Source: Ruminiclostridium sufflavum DSM 19573 (lineage in GTDB: Bacteria; Bacillota; Clostridia; Acetivibrionales; DSM-1351). Taken from it: DNA of 64,000 bases. Shown piece by piece: positions 34,478-44,633 of the stretch. The DNA is taken from positions 44,769 through 108,768 of the forward strand of contig NZ_QKMR01000009.1 of the NCBI RefSeq assembly GCF_003208175.1, in the 5' to 3' direction. Under the pieces are notes generated by a model that had not been told where the DNA came from, made no database searches, and saw only the letters and a list, made by a program, of their open reading frames with translations. Each line of letters starts with the position of its first letter. The first letter of the stretch is position 1. A program made the translations under genes and the position numbers.

Positions 34478-37400
34478 ATGTCAAGACGTAAACAATCAAT
34501 GGACGGCAATACAGCTGCCGCACACGTAGCGTATGCATATACTGAGGTTGCCGGCATATATCCAATTACACCTTCCAGTCCGATGGCTGACTGTTGTGAT
34601 ATGTGGTCTGCTGCCGGCAGAGAAAACATTTTCGGCAATCGGGTTAAGGTAGTTGAAATGCAATCCGAAGCAGGTGCTGCGGGAACTGTACATGGTTCTC
34701 TTGCTGCAGGTGCTTTGACAACAACATTTACAGCTTCACAGGGTCTTCTTTTGATGATTCCTAATATGTATAAAATCGCCGGTGAACAGCTGCCGTGCGT
34801 ATTTGATGTATCTGCACGTACTGTGGCTGCACAGTCATTGAATATATTCGGTGACCACAGTGACGTATATGCCTGCCGTCAGACAGGTTTTGCTATGTTA
34901 GCCGAATCAAATCCACAAGAGGTTATGGACTTGAGCCCTGTAGCACATCTTGCTTCACTGGAGGGTAAAGTTCCATTCTTGAATTTCTTTGACGGATTCC
35001 GTACTTCACATGAAATTCAAAAAATTGATACCTGGGATTATTCAGATTTGAAGGAAATGTGCAACATGGATGCTGTCAAGGCCTTCCGTAATCATTCCCT
35101 AAACCCGGAAAAACCTGCTATGCGTGGCTCACATGAAAACGGAGATGTTTTCTTCCAGCACCGCGAGGCCTGTAATGCAGTTTATGATGAACTGCCTGCT
35201 GTTGTTGAAAAATACATGGCTAAGGTTAATGAAAAATTAGGTACAAATTATGATTTGTTCAATTACTACGGAGCTCCTGATGCAGACCGTGTTATTATCT
35301 GTATGGGCTCCTTCTGTGACGTAGCCGAAGAGGTTGTTGACTATTTAACAGCCGCAGGTGAAAAGGTTGGACTTATAAAAGTTCGCTTATATCGTCCATG
35401 GTCTTCAAAAAGCCTTCTCAAGGTTCTTCCTGAGACAGCAAAGAAAATCGCTGTTCTTGATCGTACAAAAGAGCCGGGTGCATTGGCTGAGCCTCTTTAT
35501 CTTGATATTGCAACAACACTTCGTGAGGCAGGAATGCATGATGTAGTTCTTACAAACGGACGTTACGGACTTGGTTCAAAGGATACCCCGCCTTCATCTG
35601 TATTTGCGGTATATACAGAGCTTAAGAAGGATGAGCCTAAATCCCGTTTCACTCTTGGCATTGTGGATGATGTTACAAACTTGAGCTTGCCGGAAGTCAA
35701 GCCGGCTCCGATTACATCTGCCGCAGGTACTGTAGAATGCAAATTCTGGGGTCTTGGCGGAGACGGTACAGTTGGTGCAAACAAGAACTCAACTAAAATT
35801 ATCGGCGACCACACTGACAAATATATACAAGCGTACTTCCAGTATGACTCTAAGAAGACCGGCGGTATTACAATATCACATCTTCGTTTTGGCGATAAGC
35901 CAATCAAGAGTCCATATTACATAAATCAGGCTGACTTTGTCGCATGTCATAACCCGTCCTATGTTGTTAAAGGATATAAGATGGTTCAGGATGTTAAGCC
36001 GGGCGGAATCTTCATGATTAACTGCCAGTGGTCTGATAAGGAATTGGAAGCTAATTTGAATGCTGCCGCAAAGAAATATATTGCAGATAACAATATTCAA
36101 TTATATACAATCAATGCTATTGACAAAGCAGCTGAAATTGGTATGGGTAAACGTACTAATACAATTCTTCAATCTGCCTTCTTCAAATTAGCAAAGGTTA
36201 TGCCTATCGAAGAAGCTATTGACTTCATGAAATCTGCTGCAAAGAAGTCCTACGGCAAAAAAGGCGATGCAATTGTAGAAATGAACTACAAAGCAATTGA
36301 TGCTGGTGTAGATGCTCTCCACAAGGTTGAAGTTCCGGCTTCATGGTCAAATCCGGAAGCAGATGCTCCGGCGGCAGAGATTAATGGTCTTCCTGAAGTA
36401 GTCAGGATGGTCAAGGAGCTTATGATTCCTATGGCCTTAATGGATGGTGACAGCCTTCCTGTATCAGCATTCAAGGATATTGCAGACGGACAGTTTGAAT
36501 TAGGCGCTGCAGCTTATGAAAAACGTGGTACAGCTGTAAATGTTCCGGAATGGGATCCTGAAAAATGTATTCAGTGCAACAGCTGTTCCTTTGTATGTTC
36601 ACATGCTACTATTCGTCCGTTCATGCTCAGTGAGGATGAAATAAAGGCAGCTCCTTCAAATATCAAGCTTGCAGATACTAAGCCGAAGGCTGGCGAGTAT
36701 AAGTTTACAATGAGCGTAACTCCTCTTGATTGTATGGGATGCGGAGAATGTATTACAGTTTGCCCTAAGGATGCTATCAGAATGGTACCTCAGGAATCAC
36801 AAGCACACGAGCAGCCGGTATTTGATTACTTAGTTGCCAACGTAGGCAAGAAACCGGGAGTACCGGAGGCTACAACAGTTAAGGGCTCACAGTTCAATCA
36901 GCCGCTGCTTGAATTCTCAGGAAGCTGCGCAGGCTGTGCCGAAACATCTTATGCCCGTTTAATCACTCAGCTATTCGGTGAACACATGTATATTTCAAAT
37001 GCTACAGGATGTTCTTCTATTTGGGGTGGTCCTGCCGCAACTTGTCCATATACAGTAAACAAGGATACAAATAAGGGACCGGCTTGGGCTAACTCCTTAT
37101 TTGAAGATAATGCTGAGCATGGATACGGTATGTACCTCGGACAGAAGGTACTTCGTGATCAGGCTGTTGAAACTCTTGAGAAGATTGCTGCTTCTGACAA
37201 GACATCAGCTGAGTTTAAGGCTGCTTTTGATAAGTTTATGGAAACAAAGGAAAAGACAAGGGAAAACGGCGCTGCTGCAGATGCATTAATTGTTGAGCTG
37301 GAAAAAGCTGCTGCTGCCGGATGTGAGCTTTCTAAGGAAGTTCTTGACAATAAACAGTACCTCTCCAAGAAGTCAGTATGGATACTCGGCGGTGACGGAT

Positions 37401-38023
37401 GGGCATACGATATCGGCTTCGGCGGACTTGACCATGTGCTTGCTTCAGGTGATAACGTTAATGTCTTTGTATTCGATACAGAAATGTATTCAAATACAGG
37501 CGGTCAGGCTTCAAAGGCTTCCAACATCGGTGAGGTTTGCCAGTTTGCTGCTGCAGGCAAGGAAATAGGCAAGAAGAGTCTTGCTGAAATAGCTATGAGC
37601 TATGGATATGTATATGTGGCACAGATTGCTCTTGGTGCCAACCCTGCTCAGGCTGTCAAGGTTATTGCAGAAGCAGAGGCTTATCCGGGACCTTCACTTA
37701 TCATCGGATATGCTCCTTGTGAGCTTCACGGAGTTAAAGGCGGCATGAATCATTGTCAGGATGAAATGAAAGCTGCCGTTAAGTCAGGATACTGGAATCT
37801 GTTCTCCTTCAATCCTTCACTTAAGGCAGAAGGAAAGAATCCGTTCACATTGACTTCAAAACCGGGGGATGGAACGTATCAGGCATTCCTGAATAACGAA
37901 ACACGTTATACAAGCTTGACCCGTCAGTTCCCTGAGCGTGCAAAAGAGCTCTTCGGTGCATCTGAAAAGGCTGCCATGGAACGCTATGAGCACTTGCTGA
38001 GGTTAGTGGAGCTTTACAAGTAA
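34478..38023 (+). CDS. nifJ: Pyruvate:ferredoxin (flavodoxin) oxidoreductase, copy 1
   Basis: This homodimeric cytoplasmic enzyme oxidises pyruvate to acetyl-CoA and CO2, reducing ferredoxin, the central step of clostridial fermentation. The 1181-residue single-chain product has domain I (GIYPITPSSPMAD), a ferredoxin domain with CIQCNSCSFVC (about 697) and CMGCGECITVCP (about 751), and CAGCAETSYARL (about 817). The thiamine-binding region has GDGWAYDIGFGGLDHVLASG (about 971) and YSNTGGQASKAS. The first ferredoxin motif ends CSHA where copy 2 has CPHA. ATG 34478 has a strong SD (AAAGGAGG). Arg is often coded CGT here, while neighbours favour AGA/AGG, suggesting high expression. Confidence 0.97.
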   Translation: MSRRKQSMDGNTAAAHVAYAYTEVAGIYPITPSSPMADCCDMWSAAGRENIFGNRVKVVEMQSEAGAAGTVHGSLAAGALTTTFTASQGLLLMIPNMYKIAGEQLPCVFDVSARTVAAQSLNIFGDHSDVYACRQTGFAMLAESNPQEVMDLSPVAHLASLEGKVPFLNFFDGFRTSHEIQKIDTWDYSDLKEMCNMDAVKAFRNHSLNPEKPAMRGSHENGDVFFQHREACNAVYDELPAVVEKYMAKVNEKLGTNYDLFNYYGAPDADRVIICMGSFCDVAEEVVDYLTAAGEKVGLIKVRLYRPWSSKSLLKVLPETAKKIAVLDRTKEPGALAEPLYLDIATTLREAGMHDVVLTNGRYGLGSKDTPPSSVFAVYTELKKDEPKSRFTLGIVDDVTNLSLPEVKPAPITSAAGTVECKFWGLGGDGTVGANKNSTKIIGDHTDKYIQAYFQYDSKKTGGITISHLRFGDKPIKSPYYINQADFVACHNPSYVVKGYKMVQDVKPGGIFMINCQWSDKELEANLNAAAKKYIADNNIQLYTINAIDKAAEIGMGKRTNTILQSAFFKLAKVMPIEEAIDFMKSAAKKSYGKKGDAIVEMNYKAIDAGVDALHKVEVPASWSNPEADAPAAEINGLPEVVRMVKELMIPMALMDGDSLPVSAFKDIADGQFELGAAAYEKRGTAVNVPEWDPEKCIQCNSCSFVCSHATIRPFMLSEDEIKAAPSNIKLADTKPKAGEYKFTMSVTPLDCMGCGECITVCPKDAIRMVPQESQAHEQPVFDYLVANVGKKPGVPEATTVKGSQFNQPLLEFSGSCAGCAETSYARLITQLFGEHMYISNATGCSSIWGGPAATCPYTVNKDTNKGPAWANSLFEDNAEHGYGMYLGQKVLRDQAVETLEKIAASDKTSAEFKAAFDKFMETKEKTRENGAAADALIVELEKAAAAGCELSKEVLDNKQYLSKKSVWILGGDGWAYDIGFGGLDHVLASGDNVNVFVFDTEMYSNTGGQASKASNIGEVCQFAAAGKEIGKKSLAEIAMSYGYVYVAQIALGANPAQAVKVIAEAEAYPGPSLIIGYAPCELHGVKGGMNHCQDEMKAAVKSGYWNLFSFNPSLKAEGKNPFTLTSKPGDGTYQAFLNNETRYTSLTRQFPERAKELFGASEKAAMERYEHLLRLVELYK

Positions 38024-38060
38024 GATATTTAAATAATAAAGCCAATTAATACAGGCTTAT

Positions 38061-38122
38061 AAAAACAGAGCTGCTGTGCAAGCTGTCCGAGGGAGATGGC
38101 TGTGCAGTGACTCTGTTTTTTT
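38061..38122 (+). terminator. Terminator after PFOR copy 1
   Basis: AAACAGAG and CTCTGTTT form the outer stem, with inner GTGCA repeats adding structure. TTTTTTT follows. Confidence 0.65.
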
Positions 38123-38218
38123 GCGTATTACCTTCGATAGTCTGGGCTTGAAAATAACTTCAAAATATCATGCCTGCAATTTACAAGAACGGCAAGGATA
38201 TTTAATAGGTGTAACATA

Positions 38219-38248
38219 TTGTAAAAAAGGCAGCAGATGTTATATAAT
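38219..38248 (+). promoter_or_regulatory. Possible promoter of the GH5 cellulase gene
   Basis: TTGTAA (38219-38224) and TATAAT (38243-38248) are 18 bp apart, about 150 bp before the start codon. The leader between shows no clear structure. Confidence 0.4.
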
Positions 38249-38395
38249 TTACTTAACCATAAAGTCGCTTTATGCCGGATTTGCTGAAAATAATACGAAA
38301 ATATGAAGAAATACATGGAATTTAGCTGTTCCCGCGGCAATTTATATGGTTTATAAAAGGTACCCTATAATAATCTAAATGCGGAGGTGTATGCA

Positions 38396-40204
38396 ATGTT
38401 CAAAAGTAAGAGGTTAAAAATGATTTTGTCAGCAGCCATTGCCTTGTTGTTTGGGCTTTCTGCCATTTCAGGCGCGGAGGCTTCGGCTGCAGCAGAGCTG
38501 TCATCTGGCTTCAGGCAGTTAAACCACGCTCAGCTCCTGTCTGATATGGGGACAGGCTGGAATCTGGGCAATACCCTTGAAGCTGCAATTGACGGGAAGC
38601 CTTATGAGACAGGCTGGGGAAACCCTGTTGTAACAAAGGAATTTATAGCAAAGGTAAAGAATGCAGGCTTTAAAACAATCCGTATTCCTGTTTCCTATCT
38701 CAACAGAATAGGAAGTGAGCCGGAATATATTGTTGAAGCCGAATGGCTGGACAGAGTACGGGAGGTCGCTGATTATGCAATAAGTCAGGATATGTATGTA
38801 ATAATCAATATGCACGGCGACGGCTACAAGACAGTCGAAGGCTCATGGCTTATCGTTGATGCGGCTGATCAGGACACAATCAAAGACAAATACAAAAAGG
38901 TATGGCAGCAGATTGCGGATAAATTCAGAAATTACGATGAGCACCTGATTTTTGAATCAATGAATGAGGAATTCGACGGTGACTGGGACGATCCCAAGCC
39001 TGCCGACTATGCGAATTTAAATGACTACAATCAGATATTTGTTGATACAGTAAGAAAGACAGGAGGCAACAACAGTGCAAGATGGCTGCTTATTCCCGGC
39101 TGGAATACTAATATAGATTATACAGCCGGTGATTATGGCTTCAGGATTCCCGACGATACTTACAGGTCTGCGGAAATACCTGCTTCTGAAAAGAGAATAG
39201 CAATATCTGTCCATTATTATTCGCCTTGGGATTTCTGCGGTGCCGAATCGCAGATAACCCAGTGGGGAGCCGGTGCTGTGGATGCTGACAGGACTGTTTC
39301 ATGGTGTCAGGAGGACTATATGGAGTCCCAGCTTAATGCGATGTACAATAAATTTGTAAAGCAGGGCTATCCTTTTATAATAGGGGAATACGGCTCTATA
39401 GACAAGACAAAGGCCGACCCGGAAAACAATACCTATCGCCGGATCTTTGCAGAGGAATTATGCTCAAAGACCAAAAAGTACGGAGGTGTTCCTGTATACT
39501 GGGATAACGGATATAACGGAAGCTCCGGCTTTGGCTTATTTGACAGGAATACAGGCTTAGCTACCCAGCAGGGAATTATTGATGCAATAATGGCTGCAAA
39601 AGAGGAGACTCCCGATTATGATCCCGGTGTTGAGCCTGTTGTGGTAAAACCGACTCCGGTACCCGACGGAAGCTTTGTTGTTACATATGACGGCAGTGAC
39701 AGCGGTACAGTGAATATGACAATTGAAAGCAGGCTCAAGCTGAATATCGACTCGTGGACACTTGAGTTCAAGTTTTCGGGAGATCAGAAGATAACAAGTA
39801 TTTGGGGCGGAAAGTACACCCAGAACGGCTCATCCGTGGTTATAACGAATGCTGATTATAACGGCAGAATAGCTGCAAACGGAGGAAGTATATCATTGGG
39901 ATTTAATGCTTCTGGAAGCGGTGAAAAGCCCACAGCCTTCAAGGTTAATGGCTCCTTAGCGGCAGGAAGTGCTGCCGGGCCTGAAATAAAATACGGTGAT
40001 GTGGATCAGGACGGAAGCATAAGTTCATTGGATTTTGCCGCTGTAAAGAAACACCTGCTGGGTATAGAAATACTCACGGGAGATAAATTTACCGCAGCTG
40101 ATGTAGACGGCGACAAGAGCATCACAGCCTTGGATTTAGGCTATATCAAAAAGCTTCTGCTGGGTATGTCGGCATATGAGGATTTTCCTGCTGTGGGGAA
40201 ATAG
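38396..40204 (+). CDS. Cellulosomal endoglucanase: GH5 - CBM2-like - type I dockerin
   Basis: This secreted beta-1,4-glucanase is carried on the cellulosome. The 602-residue product has a signal peptide (1 to about 31) and a GH5 catalytic domain (about 40-400) starting MGTGWNLGNTLEA. The acid/base Glu is near 191 (ESMNEEFD) and the nucleophile Glu near 331 (IIGEYGS). A proline-rich linker follows, then a domain at about 425-525 with the CBM2 pattern (WTLEFKFSGDQKITSIWGG). The C-terminus is a dockerin with two calcium-binding repeats, DVDQDGSISSLDF and DVDGDKSITALDL. The domain order and motifs fit GH5 subfamily 4, though I cannot confirm the subfamily. ATG 38396 follows GGAGG by 8 bases. Confidence 0.93.
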   Translation: MFKSKRLKMILSAAIALLFGLSAISGAEASAAAELSSGFRQLNHAQLLSDMGTGWNLGNTLEAAIDGKPYETGWGNPVVTKEFIAKVKNAGFKTIRIPVSYLNRIGSEPEYIVEAEWLDRVREVADYAISQDMYVIINMHGDGYKTVEGSWLIVDAADQDTIKDKYKKVWQQIADKFRNYDEHLIFESMNEEFDGDWDDPKPADYANLNDYNQIFVDTVRKTGGNNSARWLLIPGWNTNIDYTAGDYGFRIPDDTYRSAEIPASEKRIAISVHYYSPWDFCGAESQITQWGAGAVDADRTVSWCQEDYMESQLNAMYNKFVKQGYPFIIGEYGSIDKTKADPENNTYRRIFAEELCSKTKKYGGVPVYWDNGYNGSSGFGLFDRNTGLATQQGIIDAIMAAKEETPDYDPGVEPVVVKPTPVPDGSFVVTYDGSDSGTVNMTIESRLKLNIDSWTLEFKFSGDQKITSIWGGKYTQNGSSVVITNADYNGRIAANGGSISLGFNASGSGEKPTAFKVNGSLAAGSAAGPEIKYGDVDQDGSISSLDFAAVKKHLLGIEILTGDKFTAADVDGDKSITALDLGYIKKLLLGMSAYEDFPAVGK

Positions 40205-40318
40205 CAGAAATGATAGGCTGTAAAATTATGTTACAGTTATATTAACGGCAAAGCTTGAGATAAAAAATGCTGAAATATAGGCGAAGCTCAAGCAAGCATA
40301 AAGAAAATTACTTGTTGC

Positions 40319-40350
40319 AAAGGCTGGAGCCATAATTGACTCCAGCCTTT
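40319..40350. terminator. Bidirectional terminator between GH5 and PFOR copy 2
   Basis: AAAGGCTGGAG (40319-40329) and CTCCAGCCTTT (40340-40350) form a perfect 11-bp stem between two convergent genes. Confidence 0.7.
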
Positions 40351-40379
40351 AATATTATATTCCGAGTTTTATAAAAAGC

Positions 40380-43300
40380 TTATTCCGATGCCAGCTTCTT
40401 TAAATGTTCATATTTCTCAGTCGCCTGCTTTTCACAAAGGTTGAAGAGCTCTTCCGCTTCGGCAGGGAATTGCTTTGCAAGAGAAGAGAATCTTACCTGC
40501 CCCATAATGAAATCTCTGAAGCTTGACTTGGGCGGCTTTGAATCCAGAATAAACGGATTTTTGCCCTGCTCCTTCAAATCTGGATTGAATCTGAATAAAT
40601 GCCAGTAGCCGGATTCCACTGCCTGCTGCTCATTAGCGACGCTTCTTCCCATGCCTTCCCTTATGCCGTGATTGATACAGGGAGCATAAGCAATTATAAT
40701 TGAAGGACCGCGGTAAGCCTCAGCTTCAGATATTGCCTTGAGAGTCTGGTTTCTGTCCGCTCCCAGACTTACCTGAGCGACATATACATTGCCGTAGGTC
40801 ATCATCTGTGCGGCAAGATCCTTCTTTCCGGCTTTTTTACCCGAAGCGGCAAATTTTGCTATTGCCGAGGTGGGAGTTGCCTTTGAGGACTGTCCCCCTG
40901 TATTCGAATAAATTTCAGTATCAAATACCAGTACATTTACATCCTCGCCTAATGCAAGCACGTGGTCAAGTCCGCCGTAGCCTATATCATATGCCCATCC
41001 GTCGCCGCCAAGAATCCACTGTGAACGCTTAACCAGATAATCCTGCTTTTCCAGAAGCTCTGCTATGAGCTTCTTTTGAAGAGCATCAGAAGCTGCATAT
41101 CCCGTTAAGGCATTTATCAGGCTTGCACCGGCAGCTTTGGAGCCTTCGCCGTCCTCCTTGCTGTCAAGCCACTGTGTTAATGCAGTCTTAACCTTTTCGT
41201 CAATATTCAGGGATATAAGTTCTTTAGCCAAATCTTCAAGCCTGTCACGCAGCTGCTTAACTCCCAGATACATACCGAAGCCGTATTCGGCGGTATCCTC
41301 GAACAGGGAATTGGCCCATGAAGGGCCTTTGCCTTCGTGGTTGCAGGTGTATGCGGTAGATGGCGCGGAAGCAGCCCAGATTGAAGAACAGCCTGTTGCG
41401 TTTGCAATCATCATTCTATCTCCCACCAGCTGAGTTGCCAGCTTGATATATGCAGTCTCGCCGCAGCCTGCACATGCTCCGGAAAATTCTATTAACGGTT
41501 CTTTAAACTGAGTATCTTTAATGGTTTTAGTTCCGAATCTGTCACCCTTATATGAAATACCGGAAGTTGCAAACTTCCAGTTGGGGATTTGCGTTTCTGT
41601 CTGAGTATCAAGCTTCTTCATAACCAGAGCCTTTTCCTTCGCAGGACAGACATCCGCACAGTTTCCGCAGCCGGTGCAATCCATGGTGCTTACCTGTATT
41701 CTGAATTGCAGATCTTCAAGTCCTTTTCCCGCAGCCTGCTTGGTGACAAAGCCGGAGGGCGCGTTTTGAAGCTCTTCCTTTGTGGCAAGGAACGGCCTTA
41801 TAACTGCATGAGGACATACCAGGGAACAAATGTTGCATTGAATACAGTTTCCGGCAATCCATTCAGGAACATTAACAGCAATGCCTCGTTTTTCAAAGGC
41901 AGTGGTTCCATTGAGGAAGGTACCGTCCTCGTAGCCTGTGAAGGTGCTTACCGGTAAAGCATCTCCGTTGAGAGCATTCATTGGTCTTAAGATATTTTTG
42001 ATAAAAGCAGGTTCGTCTATATCGGGTATAGGCTCATCCACTGCTGTTTTCCAGCTCTCTGGAACATTAATTTTTACAACCGCTTCAAAGCCCTTGTCAA
42101 TGGCCTGATAGTTTGTATTAACAACGCTTTCGCCCTTCTTGCCATATGCTTTGACGACAGCCTCCTTGAGATATTTGGTTGCTTCGTCGATTGGAATTAT
42201 ATTGGCAAGCTTGAAGAAGGCAGCCTGCATTATCATGTTGATTCTGTTTCCTAAACCGATGGCTTCCGCAATTTTTGTTGCATTAACCGTATAGAAATTT
42301 ATATTGTTTAAGGCAATTTCCCTCTTTAGCTTTGAAGGCAGGTGCTGATTCAGTTCTGCTTCACTCCACAGACAGTTCAGAACAAAGATTCCTCCGGGCT
42401 TTAAGCCCTTGAGCAGGTCATATTGATAAACATATGATTGATTGTGGCACGCAATATAGTCAGCCTCGTCAATCAGATATGCGGATTTAATGGGTTCGTC
42501 CCCGAATCTCAGATGAGAAACGGTAACTCCTCCGGATTTCTTTGAATCATAGGAGAAATAGCCCTGAGCATATTTATTTGTATGGTCGCCTATAATTTTA
42601 ATAGCCTGCTTATTAGCACCCACGGTACCGTCCGAACCGAGACCCCAGAATTTGCACCTGATAGTGGACTTGGAGCCTGCGGTGATTTTTTCTGCAACAG
42701 GAAGTGAGGTGTGAGTTACATCATCAACAATACCAACCGTAAATCCGTTTTTAGGATTCTGAAGCTTCAGATTATCAAATACAGCCTTTATGTCTGAGGG
42801 AGTAGTGTCCTTTGAGCCGAGACCATAACGCCCGCCTACTACTAAGGGAGCATTTCCGGTTTCGTATAAAGCGGCCTTTACATCAAGATACAAGGGCTCG
42901 CCCAAAGAGCCGGGCTCCTTTGTTCTGTCCAGCACAGCTATCTTTTTTACGGTTGAAGGAATAGTGCTAAGTAAATGCTTAACCGAGAAAGGCCTGTAAA
43001 GATGAACTTTGACAAGACCGTATTTTTCTCCCGAGGCATTCAGGTAATCTATTGTTTCCTCTATAACCGGAGTAATGGAGCCCATTGCTATTATAATGCT
43101 GTCCGCATCGGGAGCTCCGTAGTAATCAAAAAGGCCGTACTGCCTTCCGGTTAGCTTGCCTAATTGGGCCATGTAATCCTGAACAGTATCCACGATGTCG
43201 ACATAAAACCTGTTTGAGGCTTCACGGGTTTGAAAATAGATATCGGGATTTTGAGCGGTTCCTCTGGTAACAGGATGATTTGGAGAAAGAGCTCTGTCTC

Positions 43301-43910
43301 TGAAGCTCTGCAGGGCTTCATTATCAAGCAGGCTTGCAAGGTCTGAGTATTCAAGTGCCTCTACCTTTTGTACCTCGTGTGATGTTCTGAAGCCGTCAAA
43401 GAAATGCAGAAACGGTAATCTGCCTTTGATTGCAGCCAAATGTGCTACCGGTGCCAGATCCATTATTTCCTGAACAGAGCCGGTTGCAAGCATGGCAAAA
43501 CCGGTCTGCCTTGCGGCCATAACATCCTGATGGTCACCGAATATGCTTAGCGATGAAGCGGCGAGAGCTCTTGCACTTACGTGAAATACTCCCGGCAGCA
43601 ATTCACCGGCTATTTTGTACATATTCGGTATCATTAGGAGAAGGCCCTGTGAAGCGGTAAAGGTTGTAGTCAATGCCCCGGCCTGAAGAGAACCGTGTAC
43701 AGCTCCGGCTGCTCCTGCCTCCGACTGCATTTCAACAACACTGACTTTTTGACCGAATATGTTTTTCAGGCCTTTTGCTGCCCATTCGTCTACATATTCA
43801 GCCATTGTTGAGGAAGGTGTGATAGGATAAATCGCAGCTACATCCGTAAAGGCATAAGAGACATAAGCAGCAGCATTGTTACCATCCACCGTCATTTTGA
43901 TTTTTGACAT
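40380..43910 (-). CDS. nifJ: Pyruvate:ferredoxin (flavodoxin) oxidoreductase, copy 2
   Basis: This is a second full-length PFOR of 1176 residues with all expected parts: AIYPITPSSTMAE, CIQCNICSLVCPHA and CTGCGNCADVCP for the ferredoxin clusters, CAGCGETAYIKL, and the thiamine region GDGWAYDIGYGGLDHVLALG with YSNTGGQSSKAT. It is clearly divergent from copy 1 through most of its length, so this is not a recent duplication. The ATG has AAGGTGGG upstream. It lies 39 bp after a small spore-type gene in the same direction and may be co-transcribed with it, hinting at use in a different growth phase from copy 1. Confidence 0.96.
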   Translation of the reverse strand: MSKIKMTVDGNNAAAYVSYAFTDVAAIYPITPSSTMAEYVDEWAAKGLKNIFGQKVSVVEMQSEAGAAGAVHGSLQAGALTTTFTASQGLLLMIPNMYKIAGELLPGVFHVSARALAASSLSIFGDHQDVMAARQTGFAMLATGSVQEIMDLAPVAHLAAIKGRLPFLHFFDGFRTSHEVQKVEALEYSDLASLLDNEALQSFRDRALSPNHPVTRGTAQNPDIYFQTREASNRFYVDIVDTVQDYMAQLGKLTGRQYGLFDYYGAPDADSIIIAMGSITPVIEETIDYLNASGEKYGLVKVHLYRPFSVKHLLSTIPSTVKKIAVLDRTKEPGSLGEPLYLDVKAALYETGNAPLVVGGRYGLGSKDTTPSDIKAVFDNLKLQNPKNGFTVGIVDDVTHTSLPVAEKITAGSKSTIRCKFWGLGSDGTVGANKQAIKIIGDHTNKYAQGYFSYDSKKSGGVTVSHLRFGDEPIKSAYLIDEADYIACHNQSYVYQYDLLKGLKPGGIFVLNCLWSEAELNQHLPSKLKREIALNNINFYTVNATKIAEAIGLGNRINMIMQAAFFKLANIIPIDEATKYLKEAVVKAYGKKGESVVNTNYQAIDKGFEAVVKINVPESWKTAVDEPIPDIDEPAFIKNILRPMNALNGDALPVSTFTGYEDGTFLNGTTAFEKRGIAVNVPEWIAGNCIQCNICSLVCPHAVIRPFLATKEELQNAPSGFVTKQAAGKGLEDLQFRIQVSTMDCTGCGNCADVCPAKEKALVMKKLDTQTETQIPNWKFATSGISYKGDRFGTKTIKDTQFKEPLIEFSGACAGCGETAYIKLATQLVGDRMMIANATGCSSIWAASAPSTAYTCNHEGKGPSWANSLFEDTAEYGFGMYLGVKQLRDRLEDLAKELISLNIDEKVKTALTQWLDSKEDGEGSKAAGASLINALTGYAASDALQKKLIAELLEKQDYLVKRSQWILGGDGWAYDIGYGGLDHVLALGEDVNVLVFDTEIYSNTGGQSSKATPTSAIAKFAASGKKAGKKDLAAQMMTYGNVYVAQVSLGADRNQTLKAISEAEAYRGPSIIIAYAPCINHGIREGMGRSVANEQQAVESGYWHLFRFNPDLKEQGKNPFILDSKPPKSSFRDFIMGQVRFSSLAKQFPAEAEELFNLCEKQATEKYEHLKKLASE

Positions 43911-43949
43911 AAAAAACCCACCTTTTCAATAATTTATATAATTATTTTT

Positions 43950-44141
43950 TTATAGCTTACTACCATTATCTACCCATTCCTTGGCATTTATAACATTGTC
44001 CAGGGACGGAATTGATACGTCGGAATTTTTTTGCTTATGCTTTTCGTCTGCCCATGCGGCAGTACCCTCGTTGTTTGTGGGTTTATGGGAAGTAAGCCGG
44101 TCGTTTTTGCTTGAATTCAAGTGTACTTTATTTTTTGTCAT
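43950..44141 (-). CDS. Small DUF3787 / CDIF630_02480-type spore surface protein
   Basis: The 63-residue product has an N-terminal basic part and a conserved C-terminal part, TAAWADEKHKQKNSDVSIPSLDNVINAKEWVDNGSK. This matches the pattern I recall for DUF3787, small clostridial proteins named after a C. difficile spore surface protein (AAWA...IP...AKEWVD). ATG 44141 has GGAGGTAA six bases upstream; the longer frame adds 13 residues without an SD. It lies immediately upstream of PFOR copy 2. Its function is unknown. Confidence 0.72.
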   Translation of the reverse strand: MTKNKVHLNSSKNDRLTSHKPTNNEGTAAWADEKHKQKNSDVSIPSLDNVINAKEWVDNGSKL

Positions 44142-44633
44142 TTCATTACCTCCGGAGATTTTATTTTGTAAACAACACATAACAATAATATTTGTTTTAT
44201 TAGAATAATTTATTCTCAGAATTATGTAATTAAATTATGTAAAAATTTTAAAATAAATGTTTAAAATAAATTTTTATGGGAATTTATTACTGTGAAAAAT
44301 ATTTTTTTGTAGTGTTTTTACAATTATTAAGGTTGTATATGAACGGCAATGTCAGTTTTTTAGCCATTTTAGCTGTTATTTGTTTTCTAAAAATACTAAT
44401 TGATTGTGCATTTATGTAAAATTGTATATATTATAAAAAGTTGTATTTTGAAGAAAAAAGAAGTAATATATAATTGTATAACTATAAATACTATAATATA
44501 GAAAATATTTAATATTCTGATGTTCAAAGAGCTAAAATTAACAGTGAAATGTGTCTATTCCGGCTGATTTTCTGAAGTTTTGTATCCGGATAAAGGGGTA
44601 GGGACATAATTATGTAAAACATGGGGGATTCAA
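44142..44633. other. AT-rich divergent intergenic region
   Basis: No coding potential was seen. It should hold the promoters of the small spore-type gene (minus) and of the giant surface protein (plus). TATAAT occurs at 44502-44507 without a well-placed -35. Confidence 0.4.

Noticed and set aside
38076-38306. A 76-codon frame after PFOR copy 1
   Set aside because: It overlaps the terminator, has no SD, and shows no coding character.
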